Source: Fonsecaea monophora
Lineage: Eukaryota > Ascomycota > Eurotiomycetes > Chaetothyriales > Herpotrichiellaceae
Direction: 5' to 3'
Assembly (NCBI RefSeq): GCF_001642475.1
Contig: NW_019173988.1
Location: 1 to 64,000, forward strand
Length of the DNA: 64,000 bases
This document shows, one piece after another, positions 11,270-22,688 of the stretch (the stretch's first letter is position 1; every line of letters begins with the position of its first letter). The translations under genes and the position numbers were made by a program. The notes under the pieces are model-generated. The model ran no database searches and was not told where the DNA came from. It saw only the letters and a list, made by a program, of their open reading frames with translations.

Positions 11270-14200
11270 TCAGAGGACGTACCCTCCACATCCAATATTT
11301 CCCCAGTGTCGAATAGGCCGTGTATCTTCCAACTCGACGCACCACCAGAGAATCTCTCTGGCTCTGTCCACCTCGCCGCCCAGTTCATGCGCTCTGGCCA
11401 GCGCAAACCATGCTTCTGAGTTGTCCCAACCCAAACCCAATTTCGTCAGTGTTGACAGCAGTCCATACGCCCGATCACGAGCTGCCAATCTGTTGAGGTT
11501 GTCCGGCGTCTTCTTAAGATCCTCTTCTCTTGGCGACGGAGTGTTGGATGTCCCCACAGAGGTGCTTGTATTCGCAGCTGGACCATCCATCTCGAACCAG
11601 CCGTTGATGGCCGCGCCCGTAGAGATTCGGCTCCATTCGCGTTTGTGCTTTGGCCGACTTGGTTCATCCTGAGGTTGTGGCTGCTGTGGCTCTTCTGTCC
11701 TTGGCCTGCCATTGTCGATTCGCCGGGCCAGTTCTACTTTGCGTTCGTAGTAGTCCAGGAGCACATTACTCAAGCCCACGATCCCTCCCGGATGGTCGGC
11801 AAAGTACATCAGACATTGCTCATAGTTGTCCACCGCCTCGCGGATCCCTTCAGAGAAGACAGTGCCTTCCTTCTCTTCGCGAGCTCGGGCAATAGCCATT
11901 AGTAGTTCTGCTCGCTCACAGTACACGTCAGCCCAAAGCTCGTCTGAGCTTTTCCCTCCGCCGCCCCATCCGCTGTCACCGAAGGCGCGCGCCGAACTTT
12001 CCACGCCGGCAACCATGCCCTCAATCTTCAATGCCACTTTAGCTGCCTCATCGCAAGCTTCCCGTGAGTCGTCAAACATGTTTCCTCTTCGGTAGAGCGT
12101 TGCAATAATCAGCCATATTTTGACCAGTATACTCAGGGCGTGTCTCTGAGATGCAGTGCGCGGGAACCGAGGTGTAGGGTCCGTCCGCAATGTCCCCGGC
12201 CCCACGACTGGCAGCCGCACATCTTGCTGTGGCGGTTGATCTTGGTGCTGCGCTGGAAGTGGCACTTTCTCATGCGATGTCAAGTTGTGCGGTATCTCCT
12301 TGAGGGGTTGTTTGGCTCCTTCGCTTGCATCGTGGTCTGGAGACACAGGCACCTCTGGAACATCGCCGGATTTTATGGTTTCTAACTGGGGCCGTTGCTC
12401 GGGTTGACCAGCACCTGTCATCGCCTCCGGCGTAGGGACTGTATCCTGAGAGGTTTCGAAAGACTGTCTCGTACTTGAGGCATGACTTGGCTCCTTTCTC
12501 CCTCGACTCAGTGACCCGGACCGCCTTGACCTTAGACCCTTTGTGGATACAGGTGCCGAAGAGTGACGCTTCCCTTCCTTACCATGCTCATAAATATGAA
12601 ATATTTTGTGCTTATGCGGTGACGGTTTGCCGTCTTCATTGATTACCTGGATAGTCGGCGCTTGGGTGGTTTGGGTCGCCTGAGTACTGGGCCGCACTTC
12701 TTCCGTTATCGACGGAGCGATATTGATCGGCACTCCTTTGGATGATTCACTCGACCTTCCCAATCTCTTTCGATGGAACAGCTTGCCCGGAAGACTCCTG
12801 ACTGTGCCACCCGAGCTTTTAGGTGGCTGGATTGATCGTTTTCTCGACGTTTCTTCGCTGACAGCGATCACTCCATATCGTCCAAACAGCCGGGAGTACA
12901 ATGCAAGCAAGTCGTTGCTGTTGTTGACCGCATGCTCTGGGCCTTCGATCAGCTCTGTCAATGCAAGCTCAGTGATGCGAATCTCGATGATTTTTTGTAA
13001 CTCGTCACACTCCATATCATCCACCAATCCAAGTTTGCGACTCCCACTAGCTAATCTTCCACCAATCGACGCACCATTGGAGAAGTCGCCGAAGATTGTC
13101 TCTGGTGGCGAAAATTGCTCAAAGGCTGCCACGCAACTTTGGCTTGCTGTCTCAAAGTTGTGTCGGGAAGTGAGAAGGAGGGATAACAAGTGCCAGAATG
13201 GCAGCAGTTGCCGTTGTATGCTATAGTTGTCGTGTTGCTCGAGCTTGCCTGTCTCCCAGGCCAACGCCCTCTTCACAGTTGCGATCGCCTGATCAATGTC
13301 TCGCGTCTGGGCGAGCAATTGACTTAGTGCATACAGGGATGGCAGTAACTTTTCAGAAGGGAGATTTTGTGCTGCCGCCGTCTGCAAACATTCAATGGCC
13401 GTGGTCTGAAGGTTGGTCCGTTCCTCACTGAAAGGTGTCCACCGAGCCCACTGGGCTTTTCCTATACCAATGGCTCGGTAGGCAGCCTCCAGCAAGTCGG
13501 CGGACAAAGTGGGGGTGACCAGCCCTTCCCCGTTGACGACTGCGTTGCTTCTCGATGCGAAGCCATTGGGAACAGAACTTGTGGCTGGCGGTTCGAGTTC
13601 GTCCAGGAGATCTTCGAGCTTATCACACAGCTCATGCGCCTTTTCCGCCTCAGCGTAGCGGCCAAAGGAGCACAGGCCTTCAATACCTTCAGCAATGGTT
13701 TTCATAAAGACCTCGTCACTGTCTCTGCTGGTTGCTGCAGTTTCAGACTTGGCAGCCCTAGTCCGCGCTCGTTCCATAAGCTCAATATAGGTGTCCAAAG
13801 CCTTGTAAGCCAAGCCAAAGTCCGTCAAGGCTTTATGCACTTGAAACAAGCGGCGTAGGATAAGGGTAGAGTGAAATGACTTTGTGGCAGCTCGATAAAG
13901 CATGTCGAGCACATTTCTGCCACACGAATTGCGACCACCTTCACCCAAGTCCGAGTCAGACCAATTGGGTCCGCAAAGAATCTGCCAGTTGAGAATAAAT
14001 TCTTCCACCCAGGTCTCTATGATTGCGTTGGACTCAGTAGCCTTGGGAAATTGAACGTTTCGCAAGAGCTCGTTCTCATAAGATGTCTCTACCCTCCTCA
14101 ACTCGATCGCCAAGTCAGAGTGTCCAATAGGGAGGTGGTTCGCCATTCCTTGTCTGTTTTGCAGAATACTGGACATGAACCTATAGTAAGCTCTCCACAT

Positions 14201-14999
14201 GTCGAGCTTTGACAAATGTCCCGGGCCATTGCCATAAGTCGATGCCGAAATCTCCTGGTCCTTAACCGCGAGCACGGCCCAGTGACGGAAGGCTTGGAGT
14301 CTGAACGAGGCTGACTCGGGAGTAATGGTGTCCGTAGATTCTGTGACGGACGAGCTCTGGCCTAATGCAACCCGTCCGAGTAGTTGTTGTGCCCAGTAAA
14401 GGAGTTGGGGAGTAGAAACAACCATGCTCCTGTTGGCATCTAGCCAAGGAAGTAGAGAGCCAAGTAGTTCATTTGCCTCTTTGCCATTCCCGGCTTGTGC
14501 TAAGAACATCCCTTTGATGTAAACCGTCTTGACCACGCAGATCTTTGTCCATGTTGAAATGGCATCTGCTGCGGTTCGTATGGGTTCGAATGTAACAGCG
14601 GGAATCTTGCGGTCCGATTTGTGGGCGCCTACCCAGCGCGCCCAAAGCAAGCATGTTTGGCCTTGTACCACCTCTTCAAACGGATGTCCCGTGCCGCGGA
14701 GGTCTTCTTCGAGAGAGGTAGCTTGGGAGTCTGGTAGAGGCTGATTCGACGGGGCGGTGCCGGGTCTGCGGGCGAGTGTAGAGGCATAGTTGGCGACAAC
14801 GTGTTCAAATTTAGCGACCTGTATTAAGCCTGCCTCGAGGGTTAAGACTGGATTCCAGGGCTCGTTTAGGAGGCGTACATTTTCGGTCAGGGGCATGCTT
14901 GGAAACTTTTCTTATAAGTTCTGGAAATTCCTTCCAGTGGCCGGCCACACGCGCCGCGTCTAGAAGCCCGATATAGCGCTGGGCTTTTTCATTGTGCGT
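11270..14999 (-). CDS. TPR scaffold, Ypp1/TTC7-like (PI4-kinase complex; 'Rhf1' filamentation protein)
   Basis: Yeast Ypp1 and mammalian TTC7 link the PI4-kinase Stt4/PI4KA to the membrane protein Efr3 and so support PI4P at the plasma membrane. I place exons at 14999-14879 and 14829-11270, joined over a 49-nt intron (GTACGC...GCAG, CTTAAC branch). This adds an N-terminal stretch, LLDAARVAGHWKEFPELIRK, that runs in frame into CLIQVAKFEHVVANYAS. The obvious ATG at 14896 lies inside this intron region and is not the true start. The true start lies upstream, behind a further intron ending at 15000 (TTCTAG), and I could not fix it. The body is helical-repeat rich. A disordered Ser/Arg-rich segment lies in the middle (~700-880). 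The C-terminal TPR block ends SEAWFALARAHELGGEVDRA. Assignment rests on these end signatures. Confidence 0.82.
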
Positions 15000-15503
15000 C
15001 TAGAACCGGGTCAGCGAGCCATACAAAACTGTGACTGGAATGCTTGGGACAGTGTACACTCATTCTGGGGGACGCGCGAGATATACTCGCGACTCTCAGC
15101 GTCCTATGCTCGGTTCATGGTTGCAGGCACATTGTAGCAGCTCCATCAGACGTGACTCTACTGCTGGCATTCCGCCAGGAACAATAGACCGAGAGATGAG
15201 GTTGACACATGCATTAGGGGATAAATGAGGAGGTACGAGTAAGGTGTATGGTAGAGTGAACCGTGCTATGGCTGCTAACAATGCGCGATGCGGTCATTGG
15301 GGGCCGCGCGACTTGCAAATCAACCAGTCGCAGTTTGCCTCGAAAAAAAAAAAATATTCCCAAACTCCAACCACGACCACGTGTGTCGATCCCATGTTTT
15401 TATACAACCAAAGAGTCCCTCTGCACTTTGTTTGTATCAAGCCTCGTTCAATGCTATTCGACCCTCTAAAGACCCGAGAATCCGTCCGACAGCCATAGGA
15501 GCT
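15000..15503. promoter_or_regulatory. Divergent region, Ypp1-like gene / RIX1
   Basis: It should hold both promoters and the unresolved first exon of the Ypp1-like gene on the minus strand. One possible tiny exon is an ATG near 15170 followed by GTAGAG, but this is weak. The reading frame of RIX1 is open back to about 15288, but I do not use it as coding because family similarity begins at the ATG at 15504. An A run of 12 lies at about 15343-15354. Confidence 0.45.
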
Positions 15504-17792
15504 ATGCAACATGATACTGCTCTGCGGGCCATCACTACTCGGTTGAGTATAACACCAGCCGAAGACCTTCCTCGAATATGCGGCTTCCTTGCGACCTCGT
15601 TGGCTCAATGTCCTGTCGAATTGCTTTCCTCAGACAGCAAAGGCAATAGCTCTTCTGTGGTCGCCCACAAACTCAAGACTCGAATCACCTCTTTGCTGCA
15701 GGACAAATCTACCGCGAGCCGGCTCAGCGCTGCTGTGCTCATCAAGGCAATTGTTGACAATGGTGGCTTGAAGGTTCTCTCGAACTGGGATGTCTGGGCC
15801 AGAGGCTTGATCAGCTGCTTGGGAAGACATGAGCCACTGGAAGTGAAAAGAATCCATCTGGCTACTGTGACTCGGATTTTTGTTCTCTCCCAGGAACAGC
15901 CAGTATTGTTGCGGGAGGTAACAACGCCACTCCTTCCTGGTTTTATCACAGCATGTTTTGGCCTCATCAAGCCAGCCACAGCTCATGTTGACAATAGTGT
16001 CAACCCCATGCTTCAATCGGTGCTTCAATCCTGGATCCAATTGTTGCCGCAGCATGCCACGGTCTTTCGCCCCTTCCTGAGCCGTATCAAGCCGATTTGC
16101 CTGAACCTGCTTGAAGACGCTCGGACTACGACTTCAACGAGGGAGCTCACCATTCAGCTTCTTTGCTTGTTATTGTCATGCACACCGAAGAATACAATAG
16201 CTCAGGAATGGTCCCAGACAGCCTCCAACCTCATCGACAGCGCTCAGCAAGCTGCCAACGTGTTTTTCAGATCCGTCATCGAGGAATACGAGGCTAATGA
16301 CAGGGCTCGTCAAAGCTCGGTGGGGAGGCAAGATTTTTCCAAGGAGCCGAAGGCTTCTGGCTCTGATCCGATGGGGTTGGGTCAATGGGTTGGCATGTAC
16401 GACGGTAGTACCAGGCTTGCAACGTTGCTTGCGTGGTTAGGATGTCTAGTGTCAACGCCTACGACTCAAGTTATTACAGTTCCTCTTGGCCCAATACTTG
16501 ACTTGCTTGGTCGTATACTGGCAGTGACAGTACCTCGACGGGCGTCAAACACAACTGATACCCTAAAGTACAACAAAGAAACGAGTCGAGAAGAGAAGGA
16601 AAGTCTTTGGCTGAATCTTCCTCGCCTTCATGTGTCATGTCTTCGTCTGATCCAGAAATTATGTGAGACCTACGGACAGGCTTTTCTTTCGGTGCATGAG
16701 TCTATGGTCAACCAAGTTGTGGAATCATTTGTGGCCATGGCAGGTGACGATATAGTGAGGCGAGAGGTCTACGTCACCTTCAGTTGTCTCTTGAGCAGGC
16801 TGAAAACTACCGGTCTGGTGTTACGTGAGACCACCTTCTCAACCCTACTTGAGCACTGTTGCAAGGACCTGCAACGCGCTATTCCCGGCTCAGATGATCG
16901 CGGCAACCAAAATCCCTCAAAGGATGGATTTTTGAGTGCTAAATCTACTTTGTCGGTGGCTGGGAGTCTTCGCTCACTTGAAAGGCAGCCCGCAGTATAT
17001 CAAGCGGCTTGGAACTTACTACCAGCAATCTTGACCCATTGTCCGATGATATCACGCCAAGCCAGAATAGAAGCCGACAGACTGTCCGTGTTGCTCAATC
17101 ATCACGATGCCATGATGGCAAGTGTTATGCGTCCAATGCTGTCTAAAGACGGAAAGTCGAGGGCTCCCAGTCTACTTCCGTTCCTCGCCAGGAGTGCAGC
17201 AGCTTGTCTCGAAACCGAGGCTCTTCTCAGACCTCGAATGCCCGTTATACAAATTAACGAGCGCCCCGCCCAGGAACCTCGCGATCCACCAGTCCACCTT
17301 GATGTCCAGGAGACAGCAGGCATAGCTGGCGAGGACAGCCAAGTTTCAGTTACCTCTGAGGGGACTGCCGAACCCTTGGAGGCTGGCGTCAAACAACAGC
17401 CTACCATCGGTCCCGAGGAACAGGAGGGGGGGTTACAGACATTGACGGCGAGGAAGCGGAAACTTCAGAGCGTTCAAGATGGCGGTTTTCAGGCAGATAC
17501 TCCGATGGTATTCGAGCCCCGCGAATCGTTGGAGTCGAGACTATCCAAGGTGCCACGGTTAGAGGATGAAAGTATGGAAGAGGTCAGTGCAGTCGAGGAC
17601 CCTCTGCCAAAACCTTTAGTTGCCACAAGGTTTGAGATAGAAGAACGGTCGTCCAACTCGGGAGTCCAGCCTGCCGGGGCAGTCTCCAACATGGTTTCTT
17701 CCGAGACCAATGGAAACCCCGACAGTGATAGCAGTGACTCCGAGATTCCGACAATTGACCCGGACTTGGACACGGATGAGGAGGATCTTTAG
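15504..17792 (+). CDS. RIX1: Pre-rRNA-processing protein Rix1
   Basis: Rix1 (Ipi2; PELP1 in animals) forms a nucleolar/nuclear complex with Ipi1 and Ipi3. The complex processes ITS2 and, with the AAA-ATPase Rea1, remodels pre-60S ribosomes. One exon of 762 residues. I start at MQHDTALRAITTRL because the Rix1 N-terminal domain begins there; the frame is open 216 bases further upstream without conserved sequence. The helical-repeat N-terminal half carries family-like segments: SRLSAAVLIKAIVDNGG, WDVWARGLISCLGR and LLREVTTPLLPGFITACF. The C-terminal ~170 residues are acidic and disordered, with a basic patch RKRKLQ, and end in an Asp/Glu/Ser run (SDSSDSEIPTIDPDLDTDEEDL region). Acidic tails are usual in this family. 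Confidence 0.88.
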   Translation: MQHDTALRAITTRLSITPAEDLPRICGFLATSLAQCPVELLSSDSKGNSSSVVAHKLKTRITSLLQDKSTASRLSAAVLIKAIVDNGGLKVLSNWDVWARGLISCLGRHEPLEVKRIHLATVTRIFVLSQEQPVLLREVTTPLLPGFITACFGLIKPATAHVDNSVNPMLQSVLQSWIQLLPQHATVFRPFLSRIKPICLNLLEDARTTTSTRELTIQLLCLLLSCTPKNTIAQEWSQTASNLIDSAQQAANVFFRSVIEEYEANDRARQSSVGRQDFSKEPKASGSDPMGLGQWVGMYDGSTRLATLLAWLGCLVSTPTTQVITVPLGPILDLLGRILAVTVPRRASNTTDTLKYNKETSREEKESLWLNLPRLHVSCLRLIQKLCETYGQAFLSVHESMVNQVVESFVAMAGDDIVRREVYVTFSCLLSRLKTTGLVLRETTFSTLLEHCCKDLQRAIPGSDDRGNQNPSKDGFLSAKSTLSVAGSLRSLERQPAVYQAAWNLLPAILTHCPMISRQARIEADRLSVLLNHHDAMMASVMRPMLSKDGKSRAPSLLPFLARSAAACLETEALLRPRMPVIQINERPAQEPRDPPVHLDVQETAGIAGEDSQVSVTSEGTAEPLEAGVKQQPTIGPEEQEGGLQTLTARKRKLQSVQDGGFQADTPMVFEPRESLESRLSKVPRLEDESMEEVSAVEDPLPKPLVATRFEIEERSSNSGVQPAGAVSNMVSSETNGNPDSDSSDSEIPTIDPDLDTDEEDL

Positions 17793-18224
17793 ATGCGTTA
17801 GCTCTGACAATCAGACAGGATATTTGTGACCATCACACAGTTCATGTAAGAAGTACAGCAATGATGCTAGAGTCCTCTTGTACAATAATTTCATCATCGT
17901 TGTAGATCTGAAGCATTCTAGCTCGACAATCGCGTCGAAGTGTGTCAAGGGGGACGCGCCGGTTGCGTCATTTGATAAACAAAACCTTTGGGGGCGACGT
18001 CCAACTTCGCTTCAATGTGCCGTGAAAAAGAACCCGTTCAACGGTTCACAGCTTGCTCCATTCTGCTCTACCGTTTCCTATGGCGTGAAGCACCTTCAAA
18101 AGTTTGCTCCAGCCCTAGCAAACTTTCTCTCGCTTCCTTTGCTCGTTACCAGCCTTTGCGGAACTTCCTTCGATAGATTCGCGTCCTTTCAGGTGCTTCC
18201 TTGATCATCATTAACAACACCATC
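17793..18224. other. Intergenic, RIX1 to the HLTF-like gene
   Basis: These 432 bp contain the RIX1 3' end and the promoter of the next plus-strand gene. A 108-codon open frame on the plus strand (17878-18204) shows nothing recognisable. No other structure seen. Confidence 0.5.
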
Positions 18225-21195
18225 ATGTCCAAAAGAAAGTTACCGTGGCAACCCGCATCAGATATCGTTGATCTCACCGGAGACGACGGTGACGACGATT
18301 CTCAGAATCATTCGCGGTCTAAGGTCCCCAAGAAGACCCAATCCTTCAGTACTGCTCACGGGCGCGCTACCCTTCCAACACCACCGTCTTCAAGTCAACC
18401 CGGAAATTCCTCACATCGCTCGAAACAAACACACAGAGCTTATACGCCTAGTCTTAGCCAACTCAGCCAAAGATCCCACGGCAATGCCGCACACGATAGC
18501 TGGCTGGGCTCTACCCAGGAACAGGAGGCAGATATCGCCCGAGAGATTGACCTGACAGAGGACTTGGATGACGATGTATATGAGAATTTTCAACTGTACG
18601 GTATACTCAATACCAAGATCGTTGGCTGTCGCTTCTACGATGGCCAGGCCACGGTCGGAGAATACGTGAGGGTGAGGCGGGAGCCCCGTAATCAGTACGA
18701 CAGCAACGCCATCAGAATCGATAATGTCCTCCGTGATCAAATCGGCCATATCGGCAGGAATGTAGCGGCAAAACTGGCACCGTTGATGGACGCGGGCTCA
18801 CTCCTGGTCGAAGGGGCCTTGACAGGTCCAAAGACCTACTACGACTGTCCCATCGGTCTCAAACTCTTTGGCACCAACGACCCTGTTGCAGGTGCAGCTC
18901 TGGCCCGCCAGATGCAAGATCTGCATCTGCCCATTACAGAGTACAACAAGTCAGAAAGAGAACGCAAGAAGCGCCTGCAGGAGTTCGAGAAGCAGCAGAA
19001 GGCCAGAGAAAAGGCTGCCGCTGCAATGCGGAAGCAAGGCATGACGGTCTTTGACAACGAAGGACCGAACAAATATAGCAACATGGGCGCCCACCCAGGC
19101 TTGGGCACACAGACAGAACCAAGCATGGATCAACTTCTCAGTGGGACTGCGGTGTTCAATCCCCGCGATGTACAGAGCGCCGTCAACAAGCTTGGAGCCG
19201 GGGAAGAGGTGCTTTCGAAGATGTCCATGGCAGATCAGCCTAACGAGCTTGCTACGGTGCTACTACCTTACCAGAGACAAGGCCTCCAGTGGATGCTGGA
19301 CCATGAGTCCCCTTCATTGCCCAAGAGTGCTGAGGATGTGGTTCAGATGTGGAAGAAGACGGGCAAGTATTACACCAATATTGCAACCAACTTCTCCTCA
19401 AACAAGGCTCCAGATCTGGCTAGTGGAGGACTCCTTGCCGATGATATGGGCTTGGGTAAGTGTTTTGCTCTGAAGCTTTGAACCCGTGGTCTGCTTCGCT
19501 AACGCCCTCTCAGGCAAGACCATTCAAATCATTTCGCTCATCATGGCCGATCCTCATAAAAATGGAGATCCAACCCTTATCATTGCACCACTCTCAGTCA
19601 TGAGCAACTGGAGCACGCAGGCCACTTTGCACGTCAAGAAGAAGTACGCGCCACGAATTCTGACCTACCACGGTCCTCAAAACAAGATGTTGCCGCCAGA
19701 GCAATTAAAAGAGTACGATATTGTCATCACAACATATCAAACGATGACCCAGGAGCTCTTCCCATACGGCAAGACCTCACCTCAATCAACACCTGCACCG
19801 AAAGGGCTGTTCTCGGTGACATGGCGACGCATTGTCCTAGACGAAGGCCACCAGATTCGGAATCCCAAGGCTAAAATGTCGCAAGCAGCATGTACTCTTC
19901 GAGCGACATCTCGCTGGATTCTGACAGGCACTCCTATCGTCAACAGTCTGAAGGACCTGTACTCGCATGTCAAGTTCCTTCGTTTGCCAGGTGGACTGAC
20001 AGAGTTTGAGGTCTTCAATTCCACTTTGATACGGCCACTCAAGAATGGCTATGATGGAGCACGCCTGCTTCTCCAGGCCTTGATGTCGACCTTGTGTCTG
20101 CGACGTATGAAGGACATGAAATTCATTGATCTCCGGCTTCCTAACATCACATTCCACAAATATCTCGTTAAATTTTTGGCTCATGAGCAGGAACGGTACG
20201 ATGCTTTCAAGCAGGAGGCGAAAGGTCTAGTCGAAGCTGCAAAGGCCAAGAAAGGAGATTCTACCATGACAAACCTGCTTGAAGTGCTTCTGAGGCTGCG
20301 CCAGACGTGCAATCACTGGAAGATGTGCGGAGACGAGAGAGTGAGAAAATTACTGGAGTTGGTAGAGTCGAATGAGGTGGTGGACGTAACGAATTCGGCG
20401 AATCGCAAAGCTCTACAGGACATGTTACAGATACAGATCGACTCACAGGAAGATTGTTGTGTCTGCTTGGATTCATTGGACGATCCTGTCATTACGGCCT
20501 GCGCACACACCTTTTGTCGGGCATGCATCGAGAGAGTGATCGACACTCAGCACAAGTGCCCCATGTGTCGTGCATCTCTTCAAAACAACGAGCAACTGGT
20601 CGAACCCGCAGCCGGAATTGGCGAAGGTGACGAGTTAGATCTTGATATTGATCCTGAGACTACCAGTACCAAGATCGAGGCGCTCGTCAAGGTACTCAAG
20701 GCATCTGATTCGGATCCTTCCGTCAAGACGGTGGTGTTTTCGCAATGGACATCATTCCTCGATCTGGTCGAGGCTCAGCTCGTCCGCCAGGGTTTACAAT
20801 TCACGCGACTCGATGGTAAAATGAACTCGACGAGACGTGACGCGGCGGTTGAATCACTGAATTCTGACCCGTCTTGCAAAATCATGCTGGCGTCCCTTTC
20901 TGTGTGCTCTGTCGGCTTGAACCTTGTGGCCGCGAATCAAGTCATTCTGGCGGATTCATGGTGGGCTCCCGCCATTGAAGATCAAGCCGTGGACCGTGTC
21001 CATCGCTTGGGCCAAACTCGAGATTGCAAGGTCATTCGCTTGGTCGTAGAAGGCACAATCGAGGACGAAGTGCTCGAGATTCAGGCGAGAAAGCGGAAGT
21101 TGGCCAGCGAGGCGTTTGGAGAGAAGGATGGGGGTAAAAAGAGAGAGGAGAGACGAGCAGGGACATTGAGGGATATCGAAAGATTGCTGGCCTAG
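18225..21195 (+). CDS. HLTF/Rad5-type SNF2 translocase with HIRAN and RING domains
   Basis: The family remodels stalled replication forks and adds ubiquitin chains to PCNA for error-free damage tolerance. Exons 18225-19455 and 19514-21195 join inside the Walker A motif (DMGLG|KTIQII) over a GTAAGT...TCAG intron, giving 970 residues. Order: two SUMO-interacting-like motifs (IVDLTGDD ~15-22 and EIDLTEDLDDD ~108); a HIRAN domain (~120-205, GCRFYDGQATVGEYVRVRREP), which in HLTF binds 3'-OH DNA ends; the split SNF2 ATPase (Walker A Lys412; DEGHQIRN); a C3HC4 RING (~725-764, CCVCLDSLDDPVITACAHTF); and helicase-C ending VDRVHRLGQTRDCKVIRL. RING between the ATPase lobes is diagnostic of the Rad5/HLTF/Uls1 group. 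HIRAN favours Rad5/HLTF, while the SIMs recall Uls1, so I give no gene symbol. Confidence 0.93.
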
Positions 21196-22688
21196 ATCGG
21201 AATGTAGGAATCGAGAAAGGACGTTAGATAGTCTGTTCAATTACCTGGGAGGATGGTCGGAGCTGGTTTCGGGTTTGTAGGAGTGAGGACAGCAGCGGTG
21301 AACTTGTATGACTAGTTGAGCTTAAGGTCTGTGTACCGAGATACGAGATGGCGTGTCCAGGATCTCTTGGAGGTGTTCCGACATTCTGTAGAAGATTTGT
21401 TAGCAATGCACGCGTCTAGTCGTAGTTGTACACCAGACGCGGCTTGCACCAGGGCGCAGACAGGCCCCCCGCGCTTTTCCTTCTTCATTCTGTGTGCATA
21501 GATAAGTACCTGATGGTTCCGTGGTGCCATCCATCGAGACAATGAGCCTTCCTCAAGCCGCCACGCGTGAAGCCGGTATCATGAAAAACAATACGATAAG
21601 CAAAATAAATGGTGTGATGGGAAAAAAAAGATGGTGGTGGACACCATAGCAACGAGACAAGAAACAGCCACAGTGGGTATATTTCTACAAGTAGCCACAT
21701 CGGACCATGAAACCCCGAGCCTTGGGGCGGGTGAGGCTCACTTAGGCTTCCCTAACCTCGTTCAACGTCCACCGAACCTCGCCTAAAGAGCCTAAACCAG
21801 CCCCGTAGCCCGGCCCTTTGCAGGAAATTGCGCTTACCTATCGTCGGGGTGGATTGATGACAAGCGCTACCTGCTTGGACTTTGTACTTGTGGCATTCCA
21901 CGCTTCTGCAACGTGCTCGAGCACATGCTTTTTCCCAATTGTTTTGCCCCCCCTCTCTTGTCTCAATCTCCTGGTGTGGTGACTTCCCGGAAAGAGAAGA
22001 CGTGTTCGTGGGAATACCGGGAGGTCCGCGAGGAGGACAACATCAAAGTGATAATGACTTGCAGATGAGTTGCAACCGAGGCTGTTGATCTTGCATTGTT
22101 TCTGGGGAGGCATCTGACCCTCGACATCACTGAGGACGAGTAAGAACATCAACAGTTGCATCACTCCGCACAGAAGAAAGACGTCACCTCTGGACTGGCC
22201 GCAGAAAGAGGCTGCTGTTTGGTTTGTTTGTGGGTAGCACTGGTGGTTCCAAGTGGCTCCTGGTGTCTCCAGTGGCAGGGCAGAGCTCCAAACGCCACTA
22301 CAGGAACCAGGGCCTGTGGGAGCTCCCGCCAATAGTTAATCCAGCAGGACCAGCTCCCTTGGGACATTTGGCCAGGTGCTTGTATCCGGTGCGGGGGACC
22401 CAACACCTACGGCACCCACTGCACCCGCAACACCACCTCAATCGCCCAAGCAGCCACTCACAACCTCGCCCGGCTCATGCATGTCGCAGCTTTCTGCGTC
22501 TCGAAAAAAAGTGGTTGATCATCATCACTCGGTCACCATCCCTCGGGCCCAGCGGTGGCTAACTCCCACTCTGCCAGTTTGAGCTACATGACTTTGAGAA
22601 GTCTTCTACTGTCTTTACTACCTAAATAATCTCGTCTATCGGCCGCCGGTGACAGTCTCTCCTTCAGTACCACCTTTCCCTCGCCATC
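21196..22688. other. Intergenic, HLTF-like gene to glycogenin
   Basis: About 1.5 kb. The left part should be the 3' UTR and terminator of the SNF2 gene. The right part, rich in pyrimidines near 22590-22690, should be the glycogenin promoter and leader. Open frames of up to 164 codons on both strands show no recognisable domain. Words such as GCCTAAAGAGCCTAAACC and AGGCTCACTTAGGCTTCC (21735-21800) repeat a CCTAA/TTAGG theme but form no clear array. Confidence 0.5.

Noticed and set aside
15288..15503. 72-codon N-terminal extension of Rix1
   Set aside because: It starts inside the divergent promoter and lacks conserved sequence; the Rix1 domain begins at the ATG at 15504.
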